Assembly (NCBI RefSeq): GCF_010614805.1
Contig: NZ_JAAFZC010000001.1
Span: forward strand, 682,001-746,000
Length of the DNA stretch: 64,000 nt
Direction of reading: 5' to 3'
Source of the DNA: Pseudooceanicola aestuarii
GTDB lineage: Bacteria; Pseudomonadota; Alphaproteobacteria; Rhodobacterales; Rhodobacteraceae
Part shown: one piece after another, positions 1-8,176 of the stretch
Layout: each line of letters begins with the position of its first letter
Numbering within the stretch: the first letter of the stretch is position 1
Notes under the pieces: model-generated
Databases searched by the model: none
What the model was told of the DNA's origin: nothing
Seen by the model: only the letters and a program-made list of their open reading frames with translations
Made by a program: the position numbers and the translations under genes

Positions 1-1217
1 CCGTCACGGTGGAGGACCACGGTGGCCTGCTGCTCCGCGACGGCCATATCGCCGCGCGCGGCACCGCCGATGACCTGGCCCGCGCCCATCCGCAGGCCCG
101 GCGGATCGACTACGGCGCCGGGCTGATCCTGCCCGGCTTTGTCGATGCGCATGTCCATTATCCCCAGACCGGCATCATCGCCTCCTGGGGGAAACGGCTG
201 ATCGACTGGCTGAACACCTATACCTTCCCGGAGGAGGCGCGGTTTTCCGATCCCGCCCATGCAAAGGAGATCGCCAACCGCTATCTGGACCTGACGCTGG
301 CCCATGGCACCACCACGGTGGCCAGCTATTGCACCATCCACCCCGGTTCGGTCGATGCGATCATGACGGCGGCGCAGGCGCGCGGGCAGCGGATCGTGGC
401 GGGCAAGACCTGCATGGATCGCAACGCCCCCGATGACCTGCGCGATACAGCGCAATCGGCCTATGACGACAGCGCCGCCCTGCTGGCACGCTGGCACGGG
501 GTGGACCGGCTGTCCTATGCGATCACGCCGCGGTTCTCTCCCACCTCCAGCCCCGAGCAGCTGGAGGCGATGGGCGCCCTGTGGGCCGCGCATCCCGATT
601 GCCTGATGCAGACCCATCTCAGCGAACAGCTGGACGAAATCGAATGGGTCCGGGGGCTGTTCCCCTCCGCGCGCGACTATCTGGACACCTACGAAGCGCA
701 TGGCCTGCTGGGCCGCAACGGCCTGTATGGCCATGCCATCCACCTGGAGCCGCGCGAGCGTGATCGCCTGCGCGAGGTCGGCGCGGCGCTGGTGCATTGC
801 CCGACCTCCAACACTTTCATCGGGTCGGGGCTGTTCGACATGGCCGGGCTGATGGCCGCCGGGCACCGGATCGGGCTGGCCACGGATACCGGCGGCGGAT
901 CGTCCTTTTCCATGTTGCGCACGATGGCGGCGGCCTACGAGGTCGGGCAGCTGACGGGCACTGCCCTGCACCCGGCGGAACTGCTGTGGCTGGCCACCGC
1001 CGGTTCGGCGCAGGCATTGGGGATGGGCGATCTGATCGGCACCCTGGCCGTGGGAAGCGAGGCGGATGTAACCGTGCTGGACCTGGCCTCCACCCCTGCC
1101 ATCGCGCAGCGCGCCGACCGGGCCGAAGACCTGTGGGAGGCCGTCTTTCCCACGTTGATGATGGGCGATGACCGCGCCATCCGCGACGTCTGGGTCGCCG
1201 GGCGCCGCGTGGCCTGA
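1..1217 (+). CDS. guaD: guanine deaminase, 5' end cut by the window
   Basis: Hydrolyses guanine to xanthine and ammonia in cytosolic purine catabolism. The reading frame is open from the first base of the window, so the true N-terminus lies outside; the GTG at 9 is internal. The remaining 402 codons show the amidohydrolase metal site PGFVDAHVHYPQ, the family-typical SWGKRLIDWLNTYTFP stretch, a central QTHLSEQ with the third metal His, and LATDTGGG with the catalytic Asp. The family is about 430 residues, so only some 30 are missing. The neighbouring 8-oxoguanine deaminase and the BMP nucleoside transporter at 13.9 kb fit a purine salvage/catabolism theme. Confidence 0.93.
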   Translation, partial: VTVEDHGGLLLRDGHIAARGTADDLARAHPQARRIDYGAGLILPGFVDAHVHYPQTGIIASWGKRLIDWLNTYTFPEEARFSDPAHAKEIANRYLDLTLAHGTTTVASYCTIHPGSVDAIMTAAQARGQRIVAGKTCMDRNAPDDLRDTAQSAYDDSAALLARWHGVDRLSYAITPRFSPTSSPEQLEAMGALWAAHPDCLMQTHLSEQLDEIEWVRGLFPSARDYLDTYEAHGLLGRNGLYGHAIHLEPRERDRLREVGAALVHCPTSNTFIGSGLFDMAGLMAAGHRIGLATDTGGGSSFSMLRTMAAAYEVGQLTGTALHPAELLWLATAGSAQALGMGDLIGTLAVGSEADVTVLDLASTPAIAQRADRAEDLWEAVFPTLMMGDDRAIRDVWVAGRRVA

Positions 1218-1405
1218 CGGAGCGGCGCCGCAGGCCCTGCTGGAGGCGCGAAAGAATGGCGGGAGCGCGATGGGGCTGCCCCGGCCCTTGCCCCGGAACC
1301 TGACGGGGGCGCCGTTGCGGGGGGCACCTCATCCGGGCCGTCCATCGCACAGCGGACAGCGGGGATGCACCGCCGGACCGGCCGGACAACGCCACACAAC
1401 GGGCC

Positions 1406-1909
1406 TCAGCAGGGACGGGCGAAGGTGGTGACCCAGTATCCGTCTGACACCGCCGTGCCGGCAATCGTGGCCTCCGACAGGATGTTGCGGCGATGGCCGG
1501 GGCTGGCCATCCAGTCCGCGACCACGCGCTGCACGTCCGGCTGGCCCTTGGCGATGTTCTCCGCCACGTAGCACCAGTTCACCCCTGCCGCGCGCATCCG
1601 GTCGCCCACCGACGACCCGGCAGAGCCGTCATGCGTCAGCACCCCGCGCACCGCCATGTCGCGTGCATGCAGCCGCGCGGCCGCGTCGGCCTGGGTCGAA
1701 GAACCCAGCGGAGACAGCCCCTGCCCCGCGCGCGCCGCGTTCAGCGCCGCCAGCAGCCCCTGCGCATCGGCGGCGGCCACAGGCGCCTCCAACGGTGGCG
1801 CCGGGATCTGCCCGGTCTGCGCCACGCTCACGCCCATGGTGGCGCATCCCGCCAACCCGGCGATCAGCCCCAGGGCGGACAGTCCCGCCAGAATTCGCAT
1901 CCGCATCAC
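1406..1909 (-). CDS. CAP/SCP-domain lipoprotein
   Basis: Predicted secreted lipoprotein of 167 residues. An N-terminal signal peptide ends in a lipobox LAGC (Cys about 22). A CAP (SCP/PR1-like) domain follows from about residue 50, with LNAARAGQGL, ARLHARDMA, a THDGSAG stretch and the signature WCYVAENIAKGQ then WMASPGHRRNIL. Bacterial CAP proteins are extracytoplasmic and mostly of unknown activity. The start overlaps the stop of the upstream 8-oxoguanine deaminase gene by 4 bases, so the two are probably translationally coupled, although no functional link is evident. Confidence 0.85.
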   Translation of the reverse strand: MMRMRILAGLSALGLIAGLAGCATMGVSVAQTGQIPAPPLEAPVAAADAQGLLAALNAARAGQGLSPLGSSTQADAAARLHARDMAVRGVLTHDGSAGSSVGDRMRAAGVNWCYVAENIAKGQPDVQRVVADWMASPGHRRNILSEATIAGTAVSDGYWVTTFARPC

Positions 1910-3249
1910 GACCCCCCTGCCAGGTTCTGCGCCAATTGCCCCTGCCGCCGGATCGCGGCCGGCAGGTCAAAGCTGACCACCGCGCCGTCGACCACGATGC
2001 GGCGCCCTTCGACCAGAAGATCGCGCACCCGGCGTGGCCCTGCCAAGAGCAAAGCCGCCGGATCCCAGCTTCCGGCGCTTTCCAGCCCGGAAACATCCCA
2101 GATCGCCACGTCGGCCCGGAACCCCGGCGCCAGCTGGCCGCAATCGTCGCGGCCCAGAACCTCGGCCCCGCCACGGGTGGCCAGGCGCAAAGCCTCCCGC
2201 GCGGACATGGCATCGGCGCCATTGGCAACCCGTTGCAACAGCATGGCCTGCCGGGCCTCGTCCATCAGATTGCCGGCGTCGTTGCTGGCAGATCCGTCCA
2301 CGCCCAGCCCGACACGCACCCCCGCATCCACCATTGCCCGAACCGGCGCGATGCCCGATCCCAACCGGCAGTTGGAACAGGGGCAATGCGCCACGCCCGT
2401 CAGGCTTCGGGCGAACAGGTCGATCTCTGCCCCGTCGAGTTTCACGCAATGGGCGTGCCAGACATCCGGGCCGATCCAGCCCAGATCCTCGGCGTATTGG
2501 CCGGGGCGGCAGCCGAAGGTTTCCAGCGAATAGGCGACATCCTCGTCATTCTCGGCCAGATGGGTGTGCAGCATCACACCCTTGTCGCGGGCCAGCAGCG
2601 CGGCATCGCGCATCAGATCCCGGCTGACGGAGAAGGGCGAGCAGGGCGCGATGCCGACCCGCACCATCGCCCCCGGCGCGGGATCGTGAAAGGCATCGAC
2701 CACGCGGATGCAGTCACGCAGGATCGCGGCCTCATCCTCCACCAGCGCGTCGGGGGGCAGTCCGCCCGCGCTTTCGCCGATGGACATGGCGCCGCGTGTG
2801 GGGTGAAACCGCAGCCCGACCTCCGCCGCCGCGGCGATGGTGTCATCCAGCCGCGCGCCGTTGGGATACAGGTAAAGGTGATCCGAGGACAATGTGCAGC
2901 CCGACAGCGCCAGCTCCGCCAGCCCGATCCGGGCGGAGGTGAACATCTCCTCCGGGCCGAACCGCGCCCAGATGGGGTACAGCGTCTTCAGCCAGCCGAA
3001 CAGCAGCGCATCCTGCCCCCCCGGCACAGCCCGCGTCAGGGTCTGGTACAGATGGTGATGCGTGTTCACCAGGCCCGGCGTGACCACGCAGCCGCGCGCC
3101 TCGATCACCTGCGCGTCGGGGGCGTGCAACGCCGGCCCCACGGCCACGATCACCCCGTCTCGCATCAGCAGATCGGCGCCGCGCAGCTCTGTCGCGGCGT
3201 CGTCCATCGTCAGCAGGTAGTCGGCGTTGCGGATCAGACGTTCGGCCAT
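1906..3249 (-). CDS. 8-oxoguanine deaminase (amidohydrolase)
   Basis: Amidohydrolase of the AtzB/TrzN/8-oxoguanine deaminase group, expected to convert 8-oxoguanine to urate, with possible action on isocytosine. It carries the NTHHHLYQ metal motif, PCSPFSVS, the HTHLAEN motif, WHAHCVKL and the VDGSASND segment with the metal-binding Asp. Length is about 447 residues, normal for the family. I chose ATG at 3249 because GGGGGAG lies just upstream; an in-frame GTG at 3270 overlaps the preceding stop and is less likely. It sits 17 bases downstream of the phosphatase gene. Guanine deaminase nearby on the other strand supports purine catabolism. Confidence 0.88.
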   Translation of the reverse strand: MAERLIRNADYLLTMDDAATELRGADLLMRDGVIVAVGPALHAPDAQVIEARGCVVTPGLVNTHHHLYQTLTRAVPGGQDALLFGWLKTLYPIWARFGPEEMFTSARIGLAELALSGCTLSSDHLYLYPNGARLDDTIAAAAEVGLRFHPTRGAMSIGESAGGLPPDALVEDEAAILRDCIRVVDAFHDPAPGAMVRVGIAPCSPFSVSRDLMRDAALLARDKGVMLHTHLAENDEDVAYSLETFGCRPGQYAEDLGWIGPDVWHAHCVKLDGAEIDLFARSLTGVAHCPCSNCRLGSGIAPVRAMVDAGVRVGLGVDGSASNDAGNLMDEARQAMLLQRVANGADAMSAREALRLATRGGAEVLGRDDCGQLAPGFRADVAIWDVSGLESAGSWDPAALLLAGPRRVRDLLVEGRRIVVDGAVVSFDLPAAIRRQGQLAQNLAGGS

Positions 3250-3266
3250 GGTCTCCCCCTTCGGGA

Positions 3267-4058
3267 TCACTCAACCGGATGGCGGGCCAGGATGTCCAGC
3301 GCCGCGGCGTGGATCTGCGGATTTGCCGCCGCCACCGCCCGCCCGCCGTCATGCACGGGCCCACCCTGCCAGTCGGTGACGATCCCGCCTGCCGCCTCGA
3401 TCACCGCGATGGGCGCCTGGATGTCATAGGCGTTCAACCCCGCCTCGATCACCAGATCCACCTGCCCCGCCGCCAGCAGCGCGTAGGCATAGCAATCCAT
3501 GCCATAGCGGGTCAGCTGTACCCGGCTCGCCACGGCGCGAAACGCCGCCGCATCGGCGGGGGTGCCGACCTCGGGAAAGGTGGAGAACAGCACCGCGTCG
3601 CCCAGGGTGCGGGTGGCACGGGTCTGCAAGGGGCGCGTGCCCAGTGGGCCGGTCATCTCCGCCCGGCCCAGGCCACCGGTGAAGCGTTCGCCGATATAGG
3701 GCTGATCGATGATGCCGTAGATCGGGCCATCGGCGTCGGACAGGGCGATCAACACCCCCCAGGTTGGCGTTCCGGACACGAAACCGCGCGTGCCGTCGAT
3801 CGGGTCCAGCACCCATGTCAGCCCGCTGGTGCCGGAACTGGCGCCGTATTCCTCGCCCAGGATGGCGTCATCCGGGCGACGCGCGGCCAGAATGTCCCGC
3901 ATCGCCCGTTCCGCCGCACGATCCGCCTCTGTCACGGGGTCGTATCCTGCGGCGTCCTTGTTGTCGGCCTGCATGGGGGTGCGGAACCGGGGCAAAATAA
4001 CCCCGCGCGCCGCATCGGCCATGGCGTCGGCCGTGTCGAAAATGTCCTGCTTGTCCAT
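3267..4058 (-). CDS. hisN: inositol-monophosphatase-family phosphatase, probably histidinol-phosphatase
   Basis: Mg-dependent phosphatase of the IMPase superfamily, 263 residues. The metal-binding motif WVLDPIDGTRGF, the upstream GEEYG and the C-terminal YDIQAPIAVIEAAGG are all intact. The HisN-type subgroup in Rhodobacteraceae is annotated as histidinol-phosphatase (last step but one of histidine synthesis). Substrate cannot be proved from motifs, so inositol phosphate or another sugar phosphate remains possible. Start at ATG 4058, preceded by CGGGGG. It is the first gene of a short minus-strand run with the 8-oxoguanine deaminase and CAP lipoprotein. Confidence 0.75.
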   Translation of the reverse strand: MDKQDIFDTADAMADAARGVILPRFRTPMQADNKDAAGYDPVTEADRAAERAMRDILAARRPDDAILGEEYGASSGTSGLTWVLDPIDGTRGFVSGTPTWGVLIALSDADGPIYGIIDQPYIGERFTGGLGRAEMTGPLGTRPLQTRATRTLGDAVLFSTFPEVGTPADAAAFRAVASRVQLTRYGMDCYAYALLAAGQVDLVIEAGLNAYDIQAPIAVIEAAGGIVTDWQGGPVHDGGRAVAAANPQIHAAALDILARHPVE

Positions 4059-4108
4059 AAGGCCCCCGAAGTCTCCGCCCTTGCGGCTACCTCGGGCGGA
4101 CGGGCGAA

Positions 4109-4474
4109 TCAAGCGACGTCGCTCAGCACCCGTGCAAGTTCGAAGAGATGGCGGCGCTGGTTTTCCGGGATCGCGTAGTAGGAGCGAATCAGGTCCAGCG
4201 CTTCCTTGTCGCCCATCAGGTCGGAGGGCACGCCCAGGTGCTCCCGCTTGCCGCCTTCGTCGATACCCTCGAAAAAGAAGGCGACCTCGACATCCAGCGC
4301 ATCCGCGATATCCCAAAGGCGGGAGGCGCTGACGCGGTTGGCACCTGTCTCATATTTCTGAATTTGTTGAAATTTTATACCAACCCTCTCGGCCAGCTGC
4401 TGCTGAGTCATGCCGACAAGCCATCGGCGGTGCCGAATACGCTGACCTACATGTTTATCCACGGGATGCGTCAT
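4109..4474 (-). CDS. XRE-family transcriptional regulator
   Basis: Small DNA-binding protein of 121 residues. An N-terminal Cro/C1-type helix-turn-helix (about residues 8-62) contains GMTQQQLAERVGIKFQQIQKYETG, read here as GMTQQQLAERV then GIKFQQIQKYETG. A C-terminal part with YYAIPENQRRHLFELARVL is typical of a Rhodobacteraceae XRE subgroup. ATG at 4474 is chosen because AAGGAG sits 6 bases upstream; the in-frame ATG at 4492 is poorer. Its upstream region is the AT-richest stretch of the area and holds a palindrome at 4590-4605, a possible operator. Targets are unknown. Confidence 0.85.
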   Translation of the reverse strand: MTHPVDKHVGQRIRHRRWLVGMTQQQLAERVGIKFQQIQKYETGANRVSASRLWDIADALDVEVAFFFEGIDEGGKREHLGVPSDLMGDKEALDLIRSYYAIPENQRRHLFELARVLSDVA

Positions 4475-4805
4475 CTTGCGCTCCTTAAACATTTCATTCG
4501 ATCCAATACCCCCCTGTGCGTCGCGTCGGGGAGCAACAAGTCACTGGTCAAAATGACGCTGACCGACCTGGAAAAGAGTAACATCAATTATTTCTAATGA
4601 GAAATTAGCACCTCTGATAACTCCCTGTAGAGAAGAACACTACCCTCCTTGCACAATTCTGGGATGCGTAACATTTGCAAACCCGCCTTTACGTTCTTTA
4701 CGTGCACGTCACCCTGCCGTCGCGGGACACCGGGATTTGACAGGTTGAAACAGGCCGGGCTATCCCGACCCTCGCGACCACAGCCCGAAAGATATGGAGA
4801 TGCCG
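4475..4805. other. 331-base AT-rich intergenic region between divergent genes
   Basis: No convincing gene. It is clearly richer in A+T than its surroundings, especially 4480-4680, as expected for a divergent promoter region. It contains the palindrome at 4590-4605 and, near the quinone oxidoreductase gene, a TTGACA at 4737 with a weak TATCCC about 18 bases downstream that could be its promoter. Short open frames here do not resemble proteins. Confidence 0.5.
4590..4605. promoter_or_regulatory. perfect palindrome, possible XRE operator
   Basis: ATTTCT-AATG-AGAAAT is a perfect 6+6 inverted repeat in the AT-rich spacer upstream of the XRE gene. Position and symmetry suit an autoregulatory operator; no experimental or comparative support is visible. 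Confidence 0.3.
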
Positions 4806-5882
4806 ATGCGCGCCTATCGCTGCCACGGCCCACAGGGGACCAACGCTTTGGAAAACTTGCCGAAACCCGTGGCCAAGCCGGGACAGATCGGCCTGTCGAT
4901 CCGGGCCTGCGGCCTGAACTTCGCCGATCTCCTGATGCTGAAAGGCACCTATCAGGAGACGCCTGAGCCGCCCTTTACCCCCGGGCTGGAAGTCGCCGGC
5001 ATCGTCGATCACGCGCCTGCGGGCAGTGGTTTCACACCCGGCCAACGTGTGGCGGTCTACGGCGGATCGGGCGGGTTGGCCGAGTATGGCACCTTCGCAA
5101 CCGACCGGGTGGTCGCCCTGCCCGACGGCATGAGCTTTCGCGACGCGGCGGCGTTGCAGATCGCCTATGGCACCAGCCATGTCGCGCTGGAACACAAGGC
5201 CCGGCTGCAACCGGGGGAGTCGCTGCTGGTGTTGGGCGCGGCGGGCGGCGTCGGCCTGACGGCGGTGGAGATCGGCAAGCTGATGGGTGCCCGCGTCATC
5301 GCCTGCGCGCGGGGCCCGGCGAAGCTGGAAATCGCCCGGCGCGCCGGGGCCGATCACCTGATCGACGCGGAAACGGATGACATTCGCGCAACGGTCAAGG
5401 CATTAGGCGGGGCCGACGTGGTCTATGACCCGGTGGGCGGCGCCCAGTTCGAGGCCGCGTTCCGCGCCTGCCGCCCGGAGGCGCGAATCCTGGTGATCGG
5501 CTTTGCCTCCGGCGATATCCCGAGGGTGAAACCGAACCACATGCTGGTGAAGAACATCGACCTGCTGGGGTTCTACTGGGGCGGCTACATGTCGTTTCGC
5601 CCCGAAGTCGTGACCGACAGCCTGGCGCAGCTGATGCGCTGGCACCAGGAGGGGAAGATCACACCCCATGTCAGCAACGTCCTGCCGCTGGAACGGGTCG
5701 AAGACGGGCTGGACCTGCTGCGTCGCCGGGCATCCACCGGGAAGGTGGTGATCACGATGGGCGACGAAGGTGACGAGGATCGCGACGGCCAGGTCACACG
5801 GCAGGTCAGCTGTCCCAGGACAGGGGGCAGCCACGGTTCGGGACGTGGCAGACGTGGCAAAGGGGGCGCTGCCCCCTCTTGA
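4806..5882 (+). CDS. NADPH:quinone oxidoreductase-type zinc-independent MDR protein
   Basis: Medium-chain dehydrogenase/reductase of the quinone oxidoreductase (QOR) group. N-terminal GroES-like fold with GLNFADLLMLKGTY and PGLEVAG, then a Rossmann domain with LGAAGGVGLTAVEIGK for NADPH and the family-typical YDPVGG and GFASGDIP. No structural or catalytic zinc cysteines. Start at ATG 4806 with GGAG upstream; ATG at 4794 is in frame but lacks a good site. Canonical similarity ends at VVITMG (about residue 318). About 40 further residues, acidic then Gly/Arg-rich, run to the stop, which is unusual for the family (about 325). Confidence 0.85.
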   Translation: MRAYRCHGPQGTNALENLPKPVAKPGQIGLSIRACGLNFADLLMLKGTYQETPEPPFTPGLEVAGIVDHAPAGSGFTPGQRVAVYGGSGGLAEYGTFATDRVVALPDGMSFRDAAALQIAYGTSHVALEHKARLQPGESLLVLGAAGGVGLTAVEIGKLMGARVIACARGPAKLEIARRAGADHLIDAETDDIRATVKALGGADVVYDPVGGAQFEAAFRACRPEARILVIGFASGDIPRVKPNHMLVKNIDLLGFYWGGYMSFRPEVVTDSLAQLMRWHQEGKITPHVSNVLPLERVEDGLDLLRRRASTGKVVITMGDEGDEDRDGQVTRQVSCPRTGGSHGSGRGRRGKGGAAPS

Positions 5883-5963
5883 GCCGTTGGCTCAATTCAC
5901 CCCCGCGGTATTTCGGCCCGAAGGGGGCCCCGCGTGGCGCCCGGCCCCGCGCGGTCGCGCAGC

Positions 5964-6869
5964 TCAGGAAACGGCGGACAGCCGCGGGCTGTCGGCGACG
6001 ATGGGCGGGCGGATATCGCGATTGGCGGTGTAGCCCTGACGCAACAGGGCGACCAGCCGGTCCTGCACACCGCCCCGCCCGCGATCGAGCGTGTACATGC
6101 AGATCTTCTGCGTCCCCAGCTCGGGCAGATCTCCGTCATGCACGATCATCGCCAGATGGGCGGGCTGCGTGTCCTCGATCATCGTGCCGACGGCGAGGTC
6201 GGCGCTGATCGTCGCCTCGACCGTGCGGTCGGATTCGGTGTCGACGGCCAGCTCCCAGTCGATTCCGGCGCGGTCGAGCGCCCGCAGCGATTGCGGACGG
6301 AACAGGCAGGAGGCGCCGGAGGCGAAGCGCAGCGGGCGCTGCCGCCAGGCCTGGCCGCCCGGCGCACCGATCCAGCGCAGCGGACGTTCGTCCAGGATCT
6401 CCCCGCCGGGCATCACCTCGGGCTCCGTCGTCAGGATGATGTCGGCGCGGCCCTGGTCGAGTTCCGATTTCAGCTTCCGCGTGTAGGACGACAGCAAGTG
6501 CACCTTCAGCCGGGGAAACTCGGCGTTGAAGCGGGCGAGGATTCGCGGCAACACCGGGTAGACGATGTCATGAGGGACGCCCAGCACGACCTCTCCTTCG
6601 AATGTATCGCAGGTCAGGCGGGTCATCGCCTCGTCATTCATTTCCACCATGCGGCGGGCATAGCCCAGCAACTGCTCCCCCGAAGGGGTAAGCGCGATCC
6701 GCCGACCCGTGCGGTCGAACAGCGACAGGCCCAGCATTTCCTCCAGCCGTTTCAACTGCATGGAGACAGCCGACTGGGTGAAGTTCAGCATCCCTGCGGC
6801 CTTGGTCACGCCGCCGTGGTCGGCGACGGCGACAAAGCTGCGCAGGGCGGTCATGTCGAGGTTTCTCAT
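5964..6869 (-). CDS. LysR-family transcriptional regulator
   Basis: LTTR of 301 residues. The winged helix-turn-helix occupies residues 1-60 (DMTALRSFVAVADHGGVTKAA, then FTQSAVSMQLKRLEEMLGLSLFDR), followed by a linker helix and a periplasmic-binding-protein-like effector domain starting near GEVVLGVPHDIVYPVL. I chose ATG at 6869 with AGGGATT upstream; the in-frame ATG at 6905 is less likely. It is divergent from a DUF1127 gene across 126 bases containing two short palindromes, so it may regulate that gene and itself. The effector is unknown. Confidence 0.88.
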   Translation of the reverse strand: MRNLDMTALRSFVAVADHGGVTKAAGMLNFTQSAVSMQLKRLEEMLGLSLFDRTGRRIALTPSGEQLLGYARRMVEMNDEAMTRLTCDTFEGEVVLGVPHDIVYPVLPRILARFNAEFPRLKVHLLSSYTRKLKSELDQGRADIILTTEPEVMPGGEILDERPLRWIGAPGGQAWRQRPLRFASGASCLFRPQSLRALDRAGIDWELAVDTESDRTVEATISADLAVGTMIEDTQPAHLAMIVHDGDLPELGTQKICMYTLDRGRGGVQDRLVALLRQGYTANRDIRPPIVADSPRLSAVS

Positions 6870-6909
6870 ATCATCAATCCCTGTGATGCTGCGGCTCAGA
6901 AACATTCAT

Positions 6910-6922
6910 TTCACAAATTGAA
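6910..6922. promoter_or_regulatory. inverted repeat in LysR/DUF1127 spacer
   Basis: TTCA-CAAAT-TGAA, a short symmetric element in the divergent promoter region. It fits the T-N11-A pattern expected for a LysR-type binding site (first T to last A span 13 bases). Candidate only. Confidence 0.3.
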
Positions 6923-6964
6923 CACACCGGACCATATACATCAACAGAAATCATCACCCAGCGT

Positions 6965-6976
6965 TGTCACATGACA
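6965..6976. promoter_or_regulatory. palindrome upstream of DUF1127 gene
   Basis: TGTCA-CA-TGACA is a perfect 5+5 inverted repeat about 20 bases before the DUF1127 start codon. It would lie in the 5' UTR or core promoter and could be an operator. The binding factor is unknown. Confidence 0.3.
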
Positions 6977-6995
6977 TTTACGAAAGGCTAACCCC

Positions 6996-7202
6996 ATGAC
7001 GACCCGCACTCTCGGCTCCATCTCCTCCTCCACCCCGGCCTTCCGTGGCCTGGTCGGACGCGTCTTTTCCATGCTGTCGCTGTACCGCGAACGCCAGAGC
7101 CTGGCCCGCCTTGACGACAAGATGCTGGCCGATATCGGCGTGACCCGTGAACAGGCCCTGCGCGAAGCCGGTCGCCCGCTTTGGGACAACCCGATCCGTT
7201 GA
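6996..7202 (+). CDS. DUF1127 small basic protein
   Basis: 68-residue protein. The C-terminal DUF1127 motif is visible as SLYRERQSLARLDDKMLADIG then VTREQALREAGRPLWD. Such arginine-rich short proteins are abundant in alphaproteobacteria; some relatives affect phosphate and RNA metabolism or stress responses. The role here is unknown. AAAGG lies upstream of the ATG. It is a monocistronic unit bounded by a divergent LysR gene and a strong hairpin at 7245-7274. Confidence 0.9.
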   Translation: MTTRTLGSISSSTPAFRGLVGRVFSMLSLYRERQSLARLDDKMLADIGVTREQALREAGRPLWDNPIR

Positions 7203-7244
7203 TCGGTCTTCAGCCTGACCTGTCCGGAAAATATCAGGTCCGAA

Positions 7245-7274
7245 GGGGCGGTATCATTCTTGAAATACCGCCCC
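7245..7274 (+). terminator. hairpin downstream of DUF1127 gene
   Basis: Perfect 10-bp stem GGGGCGGTAT/ATACCGCCCC with a 10-base loop, 42 bases after the DUF1127 stop. There is no T-run after it, so it may act as a transcript-stabilising or weak terminator hairpin. Confidence 0.55.
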
Positions 7275-7337
7275 TCGCGCACGATATTGGTAGCGAATTC
7301 TCCAAGCAGGAGAACGTTCTTACCATCGGAGGCTTGA

Positions 7338-8075
7338 ATGGCTGACTACAACACCATGCGCACGGCGGCCGGGTCTCGGACCGCAGCGATCGACGCGGGC
7401 CTTCGCGCCCACATGAACAAGGTCTACGGCACCATGTCCGTGGGCATGTTGCTGACCTTCGCGGTCGCCTGGGCGGTGGGGACTTCACCGCAACTGCTGA
7501 GCGTGTTCCGCGATCCCGCGACGTTGCAGCCGAACATCCTGGGCTGGATCGTGATGTTCGCCCCGCTGATCATGGTCTTTGCCTTCGGCGCGATGATCAA
7601 CCGACTGTCCGCGGCCGGGGCACAGACGTTCTTCTATGTCTTTGCCGCCGTGATGGGCCTGTCGCTCAGCTGGATCTTCGTCGCCTTTACCGGCTTCTCC
7701 ATCGCGCAGGTGTTCCTGGTGACCGCGATCTCCTTTGCCGGGCTTTCGCTGTGGGGCTACACCACCAAGAAGGACATTTCCGCCTGGGGGTCGTTCCTGA
7801 TCATGGGCGTGATCGGCCTGGTCGTGGCGTCGATCATCAACATCTTTCTCGGCTCCCCCGCGCTGCAATTCGCGATCACGCTGATCGGTGTGCTGATCTT
7901 TGCCGGGCTCACCGCCTACGACACCCAGAAGATCAAGACGACCTACATCGAACACGCCCGTCACGCGGACAGCGAATGGCTGGGCAAAGCCGCGATCATG
8001 GGCGCGCTGAACCTCTACATGGACTTCATCAACCTGTTCATGTTCCTGCTGCAACTCCTGGGCAATCGCGAGTGA
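7338..8075 (+). CDS. Bax inhibitor-1 (BI-1/YccA) family membrane protein
   Basis: 245-residue inner-membrane protein with about seven hydrophobic helices, starting after a 30-residue cytoplasmic N-terminus (GLRAHMNKVYGTMSVGMLLT, the family entry motif). Later conserved elements include LFAGLTAYDTQKIK, matched here as IFAGLTAYDTQKIK, and a C-terminal ALNLYMDFINLFMFLLQLLG. BI-1 relatives include YccA, which modulates FtsH, and pH-gated calcium leak channels such as BsYetJ; the bacterial role is not settled. GGAGG precedes the ATG. Monocistronic, closed by a strong terminator. Confidence 0.93.
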   Translation: MADYNTMRTAAGSRTAAIDAGLRAHMNKVYGTMSVGMLLTFAVAWAVGTSPQLLSVFRDPATLQPNILGWIVMFAPLIMVFAFGAMINRLSAAGAQTFFYVFAAVMGLSLSWIFVAFTGFSIAQVFLVTAISFAGLSLWGYTTKKDISAWGSFLIMGVIGLVVASIINIFLGSPALQFAITLIGVLIFAGLTAYDTQKIKTTYIEHARHADSEWLGKAAIMGALNLYMDFINLFMFLLQLLGNRE

Positions 8076-8106
8076 TCGCAGCCGCCCGAGGCTGAACCAG
8101 ACAGAC

Positions 8107-8136
8107 GCGGGGCCGATCCGAAAGGATCGGCCCCTT
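8107..8136 (+). terminator. Rho-independent terminator of the BI-1 gene
   Basis: Perfect 11-bp stem GGGGCCGATCC/GGATCGGCCCC with a GAAA tetraloop followed by TTTT, 31 bases after the BI-1 stop codon. Confidence 0.92.
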
Positions 8137-8176
8137 TTGCATCCGCGCCTTGTGGATGCCCGCCGGGCGCGCGGCG

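Noticed and set aside
4594-4833. 79-codon minus-strand ORF in the AT-rich spacer
   Set aside because: No ribosome site, overlaps the start of the quinone oxidoreductase gene, and product lacks protein-like features.
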